Both the position numbers and the translations under genes were made by a program. 64,000 bases of DNA from Vandammella animalimorsus (GTDB lineage Bacteria > Pseudomonadota > Gammaproteobacteria > Burkholderiales > Burkholderiaceae_C). This document shows, piece after piece, positions 29,269 through 38,607 of this stretch. The stretch spans positions 1 to 64,000 of the forward strand of contig NZ_NSJB01000007.1 of the NCBI RefSeq assembly GCF_002285265.1, read 5' to 3'. The notes under the pieces are model-generated. The model was not told where the DNA came from and ran no database searches. It saw only the letters and a list, made by a program, of their open reading frames with translations. Each line of letters opens with the position of its first letter. Within the stretch, counting starts at the first letter, position 1.

Positions 29269-29646
29269 TGGTTTGACAGCCTCGCCTTACCCGACGGAGG
29301 ACAACCGGGACACCCTGACTTCACGTTCTTACGCCGTGCCGCAGCAGCCCAAGACTTGAGCGCGGCAGCGATCAACCTGTTTTTGTGGACAGTATTTCAG
29401 AGCGCCTTGACCCGGTCGTGTAAGGCGTGGACGAGCAACGCCCGGGCACTGGCGTTCTGCGAAACGCTCACCGTGCGACCGACTGCATCCTGCAGAAGAG
29501 AGGCCCCGAGCTCGATGCCCTGAGCCCGGTAGTCGACAGTCTGCCGGGCCAGAGCCAGCACAGGAACAGAGGCGGGCATGTTACGTCGCACGTTGCAGGT
29601 AGCCGCCTGCTGTGAAACCGCACCTGCAGCTATTGTGTAGGCGCTG
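29269..29646. other. Intergenic stretch without a convincing gene
   Basis: Nearly 380 bases between the integrase remnant and the two-gene module. An open frame on the minus strand (29397-29657, 86 codons) overlaps the end of the downstream gene region and contains a segment VDYRAQGIELGASLL that may be a relic of a coding sequence, but I cannot assign it. No hairpin terminator was recognised. Confidence 0.4.
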
Positions 29647-30618
29647 TTACAGCACAAGACTTGGTGCGCTTTGCATCGCGATCTTGGCCTGTTGCTTGAA
29701 CAACAGCATCTGATTGACAGGCGATTGCAGCAGCTCCTGTAGCTTGGGCCTGTATTCCATGAACACCTGCCCCCCCTGATGCCCCAGGGTGCCGGCCACC
29801 ATCTCGCGGTTGAGCTGGTTCATCAGGCCGCGATAGCTGCCCAGCATCTGCTCGTACTTCTGGCTACCGCTCCACAAAATGGACTGCGCCTGCGCGGGCT
29901 TGCCAATGCGTGCGGCCAGCAGATGCTCGGCATGCAATGCGCCGGGCAGGATGTCCACCAGCATATGGATAAAGTCCAGCATCAGCTTGAAGTGTTTGCT
30001 CTCGCTGCGCTCCCTTGCGCAGGTCTTCACATAACCGGCAATGTTGTCCACCAGCGATGCAATGTGGTTGCGCTTGCCGCCAAGATGCGCCAACAAGGGG
30101 CTGGCCACATCACGGATTTCAGCTGCCATGGCGCGATCTTCCAGCAGACTGCGCGCGTACTCCACATAGCCCATGTAGTCGCTAATCTTGTCCATGTAGA
30201 ACACCAGACTCTGCTCATGCTGGGTCTGTGCGATTTCATCGACCGTGTCCTGAATCGCATCCAGCTTGCGGCCCAGGTACTGGGTCTGCACCACAATGGC
30301 GCCGACGATCACCACGCTGCTCAGCACTTGTGTGGCCATCAGCACGTTTTGCATACTCTGCACCGCCTGAGCCACATTCTGCGTAGCTGACGCTACCGTC
30401 TGCAGCTGCTCCATGAGCTGCTTGGCGTTGTCCACTGAGTGCTCGGTGAACTTCAGGTGCTGAATAATGCCCGTCTTGCCACTGCCTTCAGCCCAGTATG
30501 CCACGCCGTCATAGATCACCGCCTGGTCCTTTTGCATGGCCTCCAGCAAGGTGGCGCCGATGGAGCCTTCATCCAAGACCCAGATCTTGGTGACCAAATC
30601 TGTCAGGTTCGTAATCAA
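29647..30618 (-). CDS. Coiled-coil membrane protein, partner of the YaaW-like protein
   Basis: A 323-residue protein of unknown function. Residues 1-60 form a soluble N-terminal domain (KIWVLDEGSIGATLLEAMQ, VIYDGVAYWAEGSGKTGI). Residues 62-90 are a Gln-rich predicted coiled coil, residues 92-111 a hydrophobic helix (VLMATQVLSSVVIVGAIVVQ), residues 112-136 a second coiled coil (LGRKLDAIQDTVDEIAQTQ), then a long helical C-terminal domain. The TTG start overlaps the upstream TGA (TTGA) with AGAGG nine bases before it, so translation is coupled to the yaaW-like gene. GSGKT is not a full Walker A. It lies in the ssrA island and is clearly less GC-rich than the core genes. Confidence 0.7.
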   Translation of the reverse strand: MITNLTDLVTKIWVLDEGSIGATLLEAMQKDQAVIYDGVAYWAEGSGKTGIIQHLKFTEHSVDNAKQLMEQLQTVASATQNVAQAVQSMQNVLMATQVLSSVVIVGAIVVQTQYLGRKLDAIQDTVDEIAQTQHEQSLVFYMDKISDYMGYVEYARSLLEDRAMAAEIRDVASPLLAHLGGKRNHIASLVDNIAGYVKTCARERSESKHFKLMLDFIHMLVDILPGALHAEHLLAARIGKPAQAQSILWSGSQKYEQMLGSYRGLMNQLNREMVAGTLGHQGGQVFMEYRPKLQELLQSPVNQMLLFKQQAKIAMQSAPSLVL

Positions 30619-31379
30619 AACAAGTCCCTCTCCAAATACTTCTTGCGCATGTAGGCAATCTGAATCACCGCTGGCATGGTCACACGGTACGCTGCGCCAG
30701 AGAGCATGGGCACCGTCAGCGCCACGCCAAGCACCACGGCCAAAGGGCCAGCAAAAGCAGTTGCACCCAAACGCGTACCAATGAATTGCGCAGCCACAGG
30801 CCCCGCAAAGCGGGCTGCCGAGCCTGCACCCAGCGAAGCCAGCATGGCCCCTGCCACATATTCGTACAGCAGCATGGCAATCGCGCCCCCCGACGCCAGC
30901 GCCAAACGCGCAGGCGACAGGCCGCTGACCTCCTTCCAGCGCTCGATCAGATGGAACTTCTCCAAAAACTCCGCCCGCTGGGCTTCATCCATCTTGTCCC
31001 AGGCCTTGTTGGCCAGAAACTCGATGAGCTTTTCTTCCTTTTGCACGATTTCTTTGTCTTCGACGCCCATCTTCACGCCTACGCGCTCGCACACGTCGGA
31101 CAGAATTTCCTCGTACAGCACACCCGTGCCGCGGAAAAGATTGACCACCGAGTCGCCACCATACAACTGCAGCTCACCGGCCACTATCTGCCAGCTCTTG
31201 ACCCACTTTTGCGGATCATCCCGGTGCTTGGCAAAGCCCTCATCGGTCAGGATGCTGCTGGTGTGACGCATCGCGCCATCGGTGTCATAAATCAGAATCT
31301 GCGCCAGATTGGACACATCATCGTTGTCGCACATGGCCAGAAACTTCAGGCCGGGGTCTTCGCGGTATTTGATTGCCAT
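30615..31379 (-). CDS. YaaW / UPF0174 family protein with DUF3944-like N-terminus
   Basis: A 254-residue protein. It aligns by eye with E. coli YaaW: DLxFL-type start (DPGLKFLAMCDNDDVSNLAQIL), SWQIVAGELQLYGGDSVVN, the segment KAWDKMDEAQRAEFLEKF, and the C-terminal GAAYRVTMPAVIQIAYMR. Residues 158-228 form a Gly/Ala-rich hydrophobic stretch with two or three potential membrane hairpins. The biochemical function of the family is not known to me. The ATG at 31379 has GGAAG upstream. It is the first gene of a two-gene operon, preceded by an AT-rich region with a palindrome. Confidence 0.75.
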   Translation of the reverse strand: MAIKYREDPGLKFLAMCDNDDVSNLAQILIYDTDGAMRHTSSILTDEGFAKHRDDPQKWVKSWQIVAGELQLYGGDSVVNLFRGTGVLYEEILSDVCERVGVKMGVEDKEIVQKEEKLIEFLANKAWDKMDEAQRAEFLEKFHLIERWKEVSGLSPARLALASGGAIAMLLYEYVAGAMLASLGAGSAARFAGPVAAQFIGTRLGATAFAGPLAVVLGVALTVPMLSGAAYRVTMPAVIQIAYMRKKYLERDLF

Positions 31380-31518
31380 GCAGGCCTTCTTCCTTTCTCA
31401 AAAAACAAAAGCGTTGTTGCATCACCAGCTTGAAACGAGTTGCTCCAATCCACAGCCTCCAACCGGAACTATGCGGCTTATCGGTTCGACCCGCTCAGGC
31501 AACAATAAAAACTGCGAA

Positions 31519-31536
31519 ATGTTAAAATTGTAACAT
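31519..31536. promoter_or_regulatory. Palindrome in the AT-rich leader of the yaaW-like operon
   Basis: ATGTTA and TAACAT flank AAATTG, a symmetric 18-bp site about 140 bases upstream of the yaaW-like start, in the most AT-rich part of the window. On the minus strand it includes TACAAT, which could be a -10 box. An operator overlapping a promoter is a reasonable reading. Confidence 0.4.
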
Positions 31537-31649
31537 ATCAAATCTTTGGATTTCCGAAAAGACTGCCCTGTTGTAATGCAACTTCTTGTCCAAGACTATG
31601 ACCCCATGACAACATTGTTCCTGGCAGAAGCCAAGCTCAGTGTTCGATG

Positions 31650-31722
31650 AACACCCTGTGGTCGCCTCCGCAATCAGCACATCGGCCGCGATGCCCAGGC
31701 TATTGGGAAGCCGTCGGCTCAT
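31650..31722 (-). pseudogene. Fragment resembling a HigA-type antitoxin C-terminus
   Basis: The minus-strand frame reads SRRLPNSLGIAADVLIAEA, similar in form to the HTH-antitoxin ending (LxxxLGIPADVLI). No helix-turn-helix domain or toxin gene remains around it. The match is short and may be chance. Confidence 0.3.
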
Positions 31723-32279
31723 AGGCTTGCATCAGTGGAGGTTTGGTTCCAATTCGGGGGCTGATGCAACGGCAGGCTGGCTCAAAAGATGATTTACACG
31801 ATGCAAAACAGTCATTTGAAAATGGCAAGCGCCTTCAAGAGCAATGCTGTTCTAAAGAGCCTCATACACAGGCGCGTTTTTGGTATCGGGTTGTGCACCC
31901 ATCAAAACAGCCGTGACCCTGTGGCTCAAACCCTGCTGGTTCAGCAACGCCTGCGTCATGCGTGCCTCTGGCCGCAGTTGCTTTTATCGTGCCCCCATAT
32001 GTGCAACGTATCCGTTTTAGAGTGTTGCACTTCTGGTTTGAGATCGCCCGCATATTGATTGGTGAACAAGCCGCCTTTACTATCGACCGCCTTTAGCGCA
32101 GCGCAAAGTGCTGCTCCAATCCAGCCGAAATAACAGCAGCGTCAGCATCGGAAATGACGCCCGTATCTGAAACACCAGAAACAAGCCGCACACCCGTGAT
32201 GCCCGTGATGCCAGTGACAAAATCCTGTGTGTTGACGCCATCGCCTGCCCAGCCGGTCAAATTCAACAAGGAGCGTGTC

Positions 32280-32900
32280 ATGACTCAAGAAATCAACGAT
32301 TTTTCCCGCCGTATTCTGGACAAGATCCTGGCAAGCGCCCAACAGCACGATGTCGCCATCATCGGCATCGTGGACGACCAAACCACCGAAGCGCGACGGC
32401 AAACTGACCTGCTGCGGGCGTTCCTGGAGCGCCGCCGCTACGGCGTGAAGGTGCTCACCCTTCACTGGCCATCACCGCAGACCCATTTTGTAGTGAGCAA
32501 TATCGGCAGGCAGGATGACTTTCGCCTGACTTTGGCGCGGCTTGGCCGCCATTTTGGCGCCCGTTGGGTGCTCATCATTCCCGAGGGGGGCGAAGGCATC
32601 CACACCTTGCGGACCGATGAAAGACGTTATGGCTGGGTCAAGCCCATCGAAAACGGCAGGATCATCCAATACTTTTGCCGCATCAACAAAAGCAGCCGTC
32701 CGCCGGACGTTGCCAGCTTGGCCGAAGTCATGCCGATCATGGACGGCATCGGCACCAGCATGGGCAAACTCGGGCTTGATGCCTCATTAAGAGGCTTGGA
32801 AAAAACCCTGGCCAAAATCGAAGCGCCGCCGGAAAGACCTGGGCAATCTCCGAGCCATCATCTGCAGGGTGAGCAGGCCTCGCTGCATGAGGCGGCTTGA
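32280..32900 (+). CDS. Uncharacterised island protein
   Basis: A 206-residue protein with no family I recognise. AAGGAG stands seven bases before the ATG at 32280, which supports this start over an earlier in-frame ATG. The sequence has a Rossmann-like alternation (VAIIGIVDDQT, GVKVLTLHW, GARWVLIIPEGGEG) and lacks signal peptide or membrane helix; Arg/Lys content is high, so nucleic-acid association is possible. The last 25 residues are low in predicted structure. It stands alone in the island, upstream of tRNA-Ser. Confidence 0.6.
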   Translation: MTQEINDFSRRILDKILASAQQHDVAIIGIVDDQTTEARRQTDLLRAFLERRRYGVKVLTLHWPSPQTHFVVSNIGRQDDFRLTLARLGRHFGARWVLIIPEGGEGIHTLRTDERRYGWVKPIENGRIIQYFCRINKSSRPPDVASLAEVMPIMDGIGTSMGKLGLDASLRGLEKTLAKIEAPPERPGQSPSHHLQGEQASLHEAA

Positions 32901-32981
32901 TTCCATCATTGCCTGTGATCTGCATGATGCCCACATGTCGCCCCCTGAACGATCTGTGTGTAATCGGCGCCATGAAGCTGA

Positions 32982-33035
32982 TCGGCCCCAGCCATCGAGC
33001 AGATCGACTTCGCGCTGCGCCGCCGCTTCCGTTGA
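32982..33035 (+). pseudogene. Fragment like the Arg-finger region of an AAA+ ATPase
   Basis: A short plus-strand frame between stops reads APAIEQIDFALRRRFR. The string IDFALRRRF resembles the sensor/Arg-finger region of McrB-like AAA+ ATPases. Nothing else of such a gene is recognisable, so this is a relic at most. Confidence 0.3.
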
Positions 33036-33255
33036 CCACGGCGCCTGTTTGTGCCAAGGCGCTGATCGGTGCCGCCAAAATCCAGGTAACGTGATCTGAA
33101 CAATTCATCGCGGCCCACTGCTTGGCGCGCAGTACGAGATCGGGCAAACACCGACCTGCTCGGCCGACGTGGCCGTATTCCTGTGTAATTTCCCCTCAGC
33201 GCGAGGCTACGCAACTGGGCACGAATTTCGAACCCGCAGCGCCAGAGATGCGCAC

Positions 33256-33287
33256 AAAAAAAGCCAAGTGAGCAATCACTTGGCTTT
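33256..33287 (-). terminator. tRNA-Ser terminator
   Basis: On the minus strand AAGCCAAGTGA and TCACTTGGCTT form an 11-bp stem with a 4-base loop, followed by T residues, just past the tRNA 3' end. Confidence 0.92.
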
Positions 33288-33294
33288 GTATTTG

Positions 33295-33387
33295 GCGGAG
33301 ACGGAGGGATTCGAACCCTCGATGCAGCTCATCACCGCATACTCCCTTAGCAGGGGAGCACCTTCGGCCTCTCGGTCACGTCTCCGC
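33295..33387 (-). tRNA. tRNA-Ser (anticodon GCT)
   Basis: The acceptor arms GCGGAGA (5' end at 33387) and TCTCCGC pair; the long variable arm typical of serine tRNA is present, the T-loop GGTTCGAATCC is intact and the anticodon loop reads CTGCTAA, giving GCT for AGC/AGU codons. CCA is not encoded. It marks the right border of the accessory island. Confidence 0.95.
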
Positions 33388-33445
33388 AAAGCGTGCGATT
33401 ATGCCTGATTTTTTCGCTTGCTTTGGCAAGTTGCGCGGTTTTGTC

Positions 33446-34747
33446 TTACTTTTCGTCGTTGCGCTTGGGCACGTCAATGCTGACCTCGCCGTCCAGGCCG
33501 AAGGCTGTGTGCAGGCTGCGCACGGCCAGCTCGACGTATTTTTCGTCGATGACCACCGAGGTCTTGATTTCCGAGGTCGAGATCATCTGGATGTTGATGC
33601 CTTCCTGGCTGAGGGCGCGGAACATGGTGCTGGCCACGCCGGCGTGGCTTTTCATGCCGATGCCCACGATGCTGACCTTGCTGATTTGCTTGTTGCCGTC
33701 GAGGCTGGCGCCCTGATCCAGGTTGGGCAGCACTTTTTCGTTGAGCACCTTGACGGCGCGGTCGTAGTCGGCGCGGCTGACGGTGAAGCTGAAGTCGGTC
33801 TTGCCGTCTTTGCTGAGGTTCTGGATGATGACGTCGACCTCGATGCCGGCCTCGGCCACGGCCCCGAGGATGGCATAGGCGATGCCGGGCGTGTCGGGCA
33901 CGCCCAGCACCGAGATCTTGGCTTCGTCGCGGGTGAAGGCAATGCCTGAAACGACTGCTTTTTCCATTTTTTCGTCCTCTTCGAAAGTGATCAGTGTGCC
34001 CGAGGCGGCTTCCTCTGCCAGGTCGATGTCCCAGGGGGTGAAGCTCGAGAGCACGCGCAGCGGCACGCGGTATTTGCCGGCGAATTCCACGGAGCGGATT
34101 TGCAGCACCTTGGAGCCCAGGCTGGCCAGTTCGAGCATTTCCTCAAAGCTGATGGTCTTCAGCCGCTGGGCGTTGGGCACAACGCGCGGATCGGTGGTGT
34201 AGACGCCATCGACGTCGGTGTAGATCAGGCACTCATCGGCCTTGATGGCAGCGGCAATGGCCACGGCGGAGGTGTCCGAGCCGCCCCGCCCCAGAGTAGT
34301 GATGTGGCCTTGCTCGTCGATGCCCTGAAAGCCCGTGACGATGACCACCCGGCCGGCATCGAGCTCCTTGCGGATGCGCGTGCTTTCGATGGACTCGATG
34401 CGCGCCTTCATGTAGGCGCTGTTGGTGCGCACCGGCACTTGCCAGCCGGTGAAGCTGATGGCTGGCTGGCCTTCGGCCTGCAGGGCGATGGCCAGCAGCG
34501 CGGAGGAGGCCTGCTCGCCCGTGGCGGCCAGCGCGTCGAGCTCGCGGCAGGTCTGCGCGCTGCGCTCGGCCGGCTCGAGCTCGGCGGCCAGGGCCAGCAG
34601 GCGGTTGGTCTCGCCGCTCATGGCGCTGGGCACGACGACCACTTGGTGGCCGGCCCTCACCCATTTGACGATGCGCTTGGCCACGTTGCGGATGCGCTCG
34701 GTGGTCCCCATCGAGGTGCCGCCGTATTTATGAACAATCAGTGCCAT
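33446..34747 (-). CDS. lysC: Aspartate kinase
   Basis: First step of the lysine, threonine and methionine pathway. The 433-residue product has the kinase motif KYGGTSMG at residues 7-14, [11 protein letters not shown] near residue 170, [13 protein letters not shown], and two C-terminal ACT domains (including [16 protein letters not shown] and [21 protein letters not shown]), so feedback control by lysine and/or threonine is likely. It is a monofunctional kinase without homoserine dehydrogenase. It follows tilS on the minus strand. Confidence 0.96.
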   Translation of the reverse strand: MALIVHKYGGTSMGTTERIRNVAKRIVKWVRAGHQVVVVPSAMSGETNRLLALAAELEPAERSAQTCRELDALAATGEQASSALLAIALQAEGQPAISFTGWQVPVRTNSAYMKARIESIESTRIRKELDAGRVVIVTGFQGIDEQGHITTLGRGGSDTSAVAIAAAIKADECLIYTDVDGVYTTDPRVVPNAQRLKTISFEEMLELASLGSKVLQIRSVEFAGKYRVPLRVLSSFTPWDIDLAEEAASGTLITFEEDEKMEKAVVSGIAFTRDEAKISVLGVPDTPGIAYAILGAVAEAGIEVDVIIQNLSKDGKTDFSFTVSRADYDRAVKVLNEKVLPNLDQGASLDGNKQISKVSIVGIGMKSHAGVASTMFRALSQEGINIQMISTSEIKTSVVIDEKYVELAVRSLHTAFGLDGEVSIDVPKRNDEK

Positions 34748-34838
34748 CTTCGTACATGAATGAAATGCGGTGCCGCGCGCTGCTGCGCCGCTGCACCGTG
34801 GGCGCTTTGCCCTGCGACAGGGCGCCGCGCAAAGCCGG

Positions 34839-35900
34839 CTATTCTATCCACAGCAGGTGCTGCCCCTGGCGCTGCACGCGGCCGCGCCCCAGCCGCAGGT
34901 CGATGGCATGGCCGCGCGTGGTGCAGGCCATGATCTGGCGCTGCAGCTCTTGCAGCTGCGCAGCGCTGGCCACGGTGGCGTGGCTGTGCCACAGCCAGTG
35001 GCGCAGCGCATTGGCCTGGCGCGCGGCGCTCAGTTGCTGCAGGGCGCCGATGGCCGGCGGCGCGCCCATGTGCCGCAGGTCTTGCTCGGCCAGTTCCTGC
35101 AGGATTTGCTGGGCCTGCGCCGCGTGGGCGCTGCTGCGCGCAAAGGTCTGGCGAAAGCCCGGGAAGGCCTGCTCCAGCACGGGCAGCAGTTGCTGGCGGA
35201 TGCGGTTGCGGGTGTAGCGCACATCGGTGTTGCTGGGGTCATCGACCCAGCCCTGCCCCTGGGCCTGCAGCCATTGGCGCAGTTGCGCGCCAGGCACGGC
35301 CAGCAGCGGCCGGTGCCAGTGCAGGCCCTGGCGCTGCCAGCTGGTAGGCATGGCCGCCAGGCCGGGCAAGCCGGCGCCGCGGCTTAAGGCCAGCAGCAGG
35401 GTTTCGACCTGGTCGTCGGCGTGGTGCGCCAGTGCGATGTCCGGCTGTTGGGGCCAGCCTTGCTGCAGGCGCAGCGCCGCCGCGCCGCGCGCCAATGCGG
35501 CATAGCGCGCCTGACGCGCGGCGTCTTCGGGGCTTTGGCCGCTGCCGGGGCGTGCGTCGCAATGCTCGATCTGCAGGGCGATGCCGTGCTGCGCGCAAAA
35601 GTCGCGGCAAAAGCTGGCAAAGTCGTCGGCGGCCTGTTGCAGGCCGTGATGCACGTGGATGGCCGCCACTTGCTGGGGCCAGCGCCGCCAGCAGGCCAGC
35701 AGCAAGGCGGTGGAGTCGGCCCCGCCGCTGAAGGCCACGGCCAGCGGCAGCCTGGGGGTAAAGTGCGCCAGGGCCTGCTCGAATGCCTGTGTGTTCTGTA
35801 CTGCTTGTACCGCTTGTACTGCCGGCGCTGCTGCGGCGGCATCGGCAGCATTGGCGGCCGGGCCTGCCCTGTGCGGCGATGGCTTGGCGCTATGCCCCAT
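34839..35900 (-). CDS. tilS: tRNA(Ile)-lysidine synthetase
   Basis: Converts the wobble C of tRNA-Ile(CAU) to lysidine, so AUA is read as Ile. The 353-residue product has the PP-loop SGGADSTALLLA, the HHGLQ motif, the HHADDQVET segment and a TilS substrate-binding middle domain (NRIRQQLLPVLEQ). The first 40 residues are low-complexity Ala/Gln-rich (AVQAVQAVQ) and not conserved; the exact start is therefore uncertain. It lies between accA and lysC on the same strand. Confidence 0.9.
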   Translation of the reverse strand: MGHSAKPSPHRAGPAANAADAAAAAPAVQAVQAVQNTQAFEQALAHFTPRLPLAVAFSGGADSTALLLACWRRWPQQVAAIHVHHGLQQAADDFASFCRDFCAQHGIALQIEHCDARPGSGQSPEDAARQARYAALARGAAALRLQQGWPQQPDIALAHHADDQVETLLLALSRGAGLPGLAAMPTSWQRQGLHWHRPLLAVPGAQLRQWLQAQGQGWVDDPSNTDVRYTRNRIRQQLLPVLEQAFPGFRQTFARSSAHAAQAQQILQELAEQDLRHMGAPPAIGALQQLSAARQANALRHWLWHSHATVASAAQLQELQRQIMACTTRGHAIDLRLGRGRVQRQGQHLLWIE

Positions 35901-35932
35901 CCAATTGCTCACCCAAGCCCCATGGCCGGGCT

Positions 35933-36916
35933 TCAGCGCCGGGTTTTGACGGCCGTTTCGTTGAACTTGCCGTAGTTCATGATGCGCTGGTAGCGGCGCT
36001 CCAGCAGGGCCTTGAGCGGCAGCTCGCGCAACGTGCCCAATGCGGCCAGCAGCTCGCGCTTGAGCTGGTAGGCCATTTGCTTGTGGTCGCGGTGCGCTCC
36101 GCCGGCCGGCTCGTCGACCACGGTGTCGATCAACCCCAGGCCCTGCAGGCGCGGCGCGGTGATGCCTAGCGCCTGCGCGGCTTCTTCGGCCTTCTCGCCA
36201 GTCTTCCACAGGATGGAGGCGCAGCCCTCGGGGCTGATGACCGAGTAGACCGAGTACTGCAGCATGATGACGCTGTCGGCCACGCTGATGGCCAGCGCGC
36301 CGCCGGAGCCACCCTCGCCGATGATGGTGCTGATGATGGGCGTTTGCAGCTGGGCCATCTCGAAGATGTTGCGGCCAATGGCCTCGGACTGGTTGCGTTC
36401 CTCGGCGTCGATGCCGGGGTAGGCGCCCGGGGTGTCAACGAAGGTGAAGACGGGCAGGCGGAATTTCTCGGCCAGCTGCATCAGCCGCAGCGCCTTGCGG
36501 TAGCCCTCGGGCTTGGTCATGCCGAAGTTGCGGCGCGCGCGCTCCTTGGTGTCGCGGCCCTTTTGATGGCCCAGCACCACGCAGGGCTGCTCGTCCAGGC
36601 GCGCCAAGCCGCCGACGATGGAGGCGTCCTCGGCAAAGTGGCGGTCGCCGTGCAGCTCGGTGAAGTCGGTGAAGATCTCGCGCACGTAGTCCAGCGTGTA
36701 GGGCCGGTCGGGGTGGCGCGCGACCTTGGTGGTCTGCCAGGGCGAGAGGTTCTTGAAGATGTCGCGCGTGAGCTGCTGGCTCTTGCGGGTCAGCTGCTCG
36801 ATTTCGCTGCTGAGGTTGACCGATTCATTGCCTTCGTGCAGCAGGCGCAGCTCGTCGATGCGCTGCTCCAGATCGGCAATGGGTTGTTCGAAGTCGAGGT
36901 AGTTCTTCTTGGCCAT
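35933..36916 (-). CDS. accA: Acetyl-CoA carboxylase carboxyltransferase alpha subunit
   Basis: Part of the enzyme that makes malonyl-CoA for fatty acid synthesis, with AccD, AccB and AccC. The 327-residue product begins [22 protein letters not shown] and has the crotonase-fold motifs ([30 protein letters not shown]). Length matches the family. Genes for accB and accC are at 59227-61268 in this window, so the complex is split as usual. It is 32 bases upstream of tilS. Confidence 0.97.
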   Translation of the reverse strand: MAKKNYLDFEQPIADLEQRIDELRLLHEGNESVNLSSEIEQLTRKSQQLTRDIFKNLSPWQTTKVARHPDRPYTLDYVREIFTDFTELHGDRHFAEDASIVGGLARLDEQPCVVLGHQKGRDTKERARRNFGMTKPEGYRKALRLMQLAEKFRLPVFTFVDTPGAYPGIDAEERNQSEAIGRNIFEMAQLQTPIISTIIGEGGSGGALAISVADSVIMLQYSVYSVISPEGCASILWKTGEKAEEAAQALGITAPRLQGLGLIDTVVDEPAGGAHRDHKQMAYQLKRELLAALGTLRELPLKALLERRYQRIMNYGKFNETAVKTRR

Positions 36917-37060
36917 GGTCGAGAAAAGGCGAGTGCGGGCAATGCCAAGGCGCAGGGCCACGCCCCGGCCTGGCAAGGCCAGCGCACACTGCTGGGGGCG
37001 CGCTGGCAAAGGCGTTCAATTGTAGGGCGCGGTTGTGTTGGGTGCGGCAGGGTGCGCGCA

Positions 37061-38443
37061 TCAGGGCGCGGCTTTTTCCCAGGTCGTGCCCTGGGGCGAA
37101 TCCTTGAGCACGATGCCCTGGGCCAGCAGTTGATCGCGCAACGCGTCGGCGCGGGCGAAGTCGCGCGCGGCCTTGGCTGCGGCGCGCTCGGCGATCAGAG
37201 CCTCGATGGCGGCCGCGTCCACGTCATCGACGCCGCCTTGCAGGAACTGCTGCGGTGGCCGTTGCAAAATGCCCAGCACGCCGCCCAGGGCCTGCAGCAG
37301 GCCGGCCAGCTGCGCGTCCTGGCTGCGGTTGACCTCGCCGGCCAGCTCAAACAGCACGGCCACGGCCTCGGGCGTGCCAAAGTCCTCATCCATCGCCGCC
37401 TTGAAGCGCGCGGCCAGCGGCTGCGCCCAGTCGATTTGCACCGCAGCCGGCGGCACGGCATCCAGCGCGGTGTACAGGCGCTTGAGGGCGGCGCGCGCGT
37501 CTTTCAGGTGCGCATCGCTGTAGTTCAGCGGGCTGCGGTAGTGGCTGCGCAGGATGAAGAAGCGGATGGTTTCGGCGTCGAAGGCCTTGAGCACGTCGCG
37601 GATGGTGAAGAAATTGCCCAGGCTTTTGGACATTTTCTCGTTGTCCACATTGATGAAGCCGTTGTGCATCCAGACGTTGGCCAGTGGCTTGCCGTGCGCG
37701 CCTTCGCTTTGCGCGATTTCGTTTTCGTGGTGGGGGAAGGCCAGATCGGCCCCGCCGCCGTGGATGTCGAAATGCTCGCCCAGCAGCGCGCAGCCCATGG
37801 CCGAGCATTCGATGTGCCAGCCGGGGCGGCCCGGGCCGAAGGGGCTGTCCCACTTGGCCTGCTCGGGCTCCTCGGGCTTGGCGCTTTTCCAAAGCACGAA
37901 GTCCAGCGGGTCTTGCTTGCCATCGAGCACGGCCACGCGCTCGCCCGCGCGCAGCTCCTCGATGGATTTGCCCGAGAGCTTGCCGTAGCCGGGGAATTTG
38001 CGCACGGAGTAGTTCACATCGCCGCTGCCGCTGCGGTAGGCCAGGCCCTTGGCCTCCAGCGCGCCGATGAGGCTGAGCATTTGCGGCACGTAATCGGTGG
38101 CGCGCGGCTCGTGCGTGGGGCGCTCGATGCCCAGGGCGTCGGCGTCCTCATTGAGCGCGGCGATCATGCGGTCGGTCAGGCTGCGGATGGTTTCGCCGTT
38201 TTCGGCGGCGCGACGGATGATTTTGTCGTCGATGTCGGTGATGTTGCGCACATAGGTGACGCGATAACCACTGGCCTTGAGCCAGCGCTGCACCACGTCA
38301 AACGCCACCATGGAGCGCGCATGGCCCAGGTGGCAATAGTCGTACACCGTCATGCCGCAAACGTACATGCGCACATGGCCGGGCTCCAGCGGCGTGAAGT
38401 CGCCCACGGCGCGCGTGAGCGTGTTGTAAATGCGAAGACCCAT
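37061..38443 (-). CDS. cysS: Cysteinyl-tRNA synthetase
   Basis: Charges tRNA-Cys. The 460-residue product has the class I HIGH-type site CHLGHARS with the zinc-binding Cys of YVCGMTVYD, the CSAMG zinc segment, and [14 protein letters not shown]. Monomeric class Ia synthetase with Zn at the active site. ATG 38443 is chosen; an ATG four codons earlier has no spacing for a ribosome-binding site. It is divergent from the TPR gene at 38622. Confidence 0.96.
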   Translation of the reverse strand: MGLRIYNTLTRAVGDFTPLEPGHVRMYVCGMTVYDYCHLGHARSMVAFDVVQRWLKASGYRVTYVRNITDIDDKIIRRAAENGETIRSLTDRMIAALNEDADALGIERPTHEPRATDYVPQMLSLIGALEAKGLAYRSGSGDVNYSVRKFPGYGKLSGKSIEELRAGERVAVLDGKQDPLDFVLWKSAKPEEPEQAKWDSPFGPGRPGWHIECSAMGCALLGEHFDIHGGGADLAFPHHENEIAQSEGAHGKPLANVWMHNGFINVDNEKMSKSLGNFFTIRDVLKAFDAETIRFFILRSHYRSPLNYSDAHLKDARAALKRLYTALDAVPPAAVQIDWAQPLAARFKAAMDEDFGTPEAVAVLFELAGEVNRSQDAQLAGLLQALGGVLGILQRPPQQFLQGGVDDVDAAAIEALIAERAAAKAARDFARADALRDQLLAQGIVLKDSPQGTTWEKAAP

Positions 38444-38607
38444 GGCAGAAACCATCCTGTCGAACCAGGGCACCTGGCGCGCCGCGACCGGCCCGGCAGG
38501 CACTGCCCTCGTCAATGGCAAAAGGCGCGATTATCCGGGGTTTTGCCGCAGGCCCCATGGGCTGGGGCGGCGCTGCGGCATCGGCGTGCCAGCGTGGCTG
38601 GTGTCTC

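Larger units (their letters stand above)
31380..32279. other. AT-richer island sequence with gene fragments
   Basis: About 900 bases between the divergent two-gene module and the unknown gene at 32280. Besides the palindrome and the antitoxin-like fragment, a short minus-strand frame ending near 31860 (ARMTQALLNQQGLSH) looks like the end of a protein without its body. Three 9-base near-repeats (GTGATGCCC type) lie at about 32195-32217. No complete gene is supported. Confidence 0.45.

Noticed and set aside
29397-29657. 86-codon minus-strand frame next to the two-gene module
   Set aside because: It overlaps the end of the neighbouring gene, has no clear ribosome-binding site and no family I can name. 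Left as possible relic only.
30477-30497. P-loop-like GSGKT in the coiled-coil partner protein
   Set aside because: The Walker A consensus needs Gly four residues before GK; here the spacing is wrong and no Walker B follows.
28600-33400. Direct repeat marking island ends (att sites)
   Set aside because: I looked for a second copy of the ssrA or tRNA-Ser 3' end inside and found none; the evidence for exact borders is lacking.
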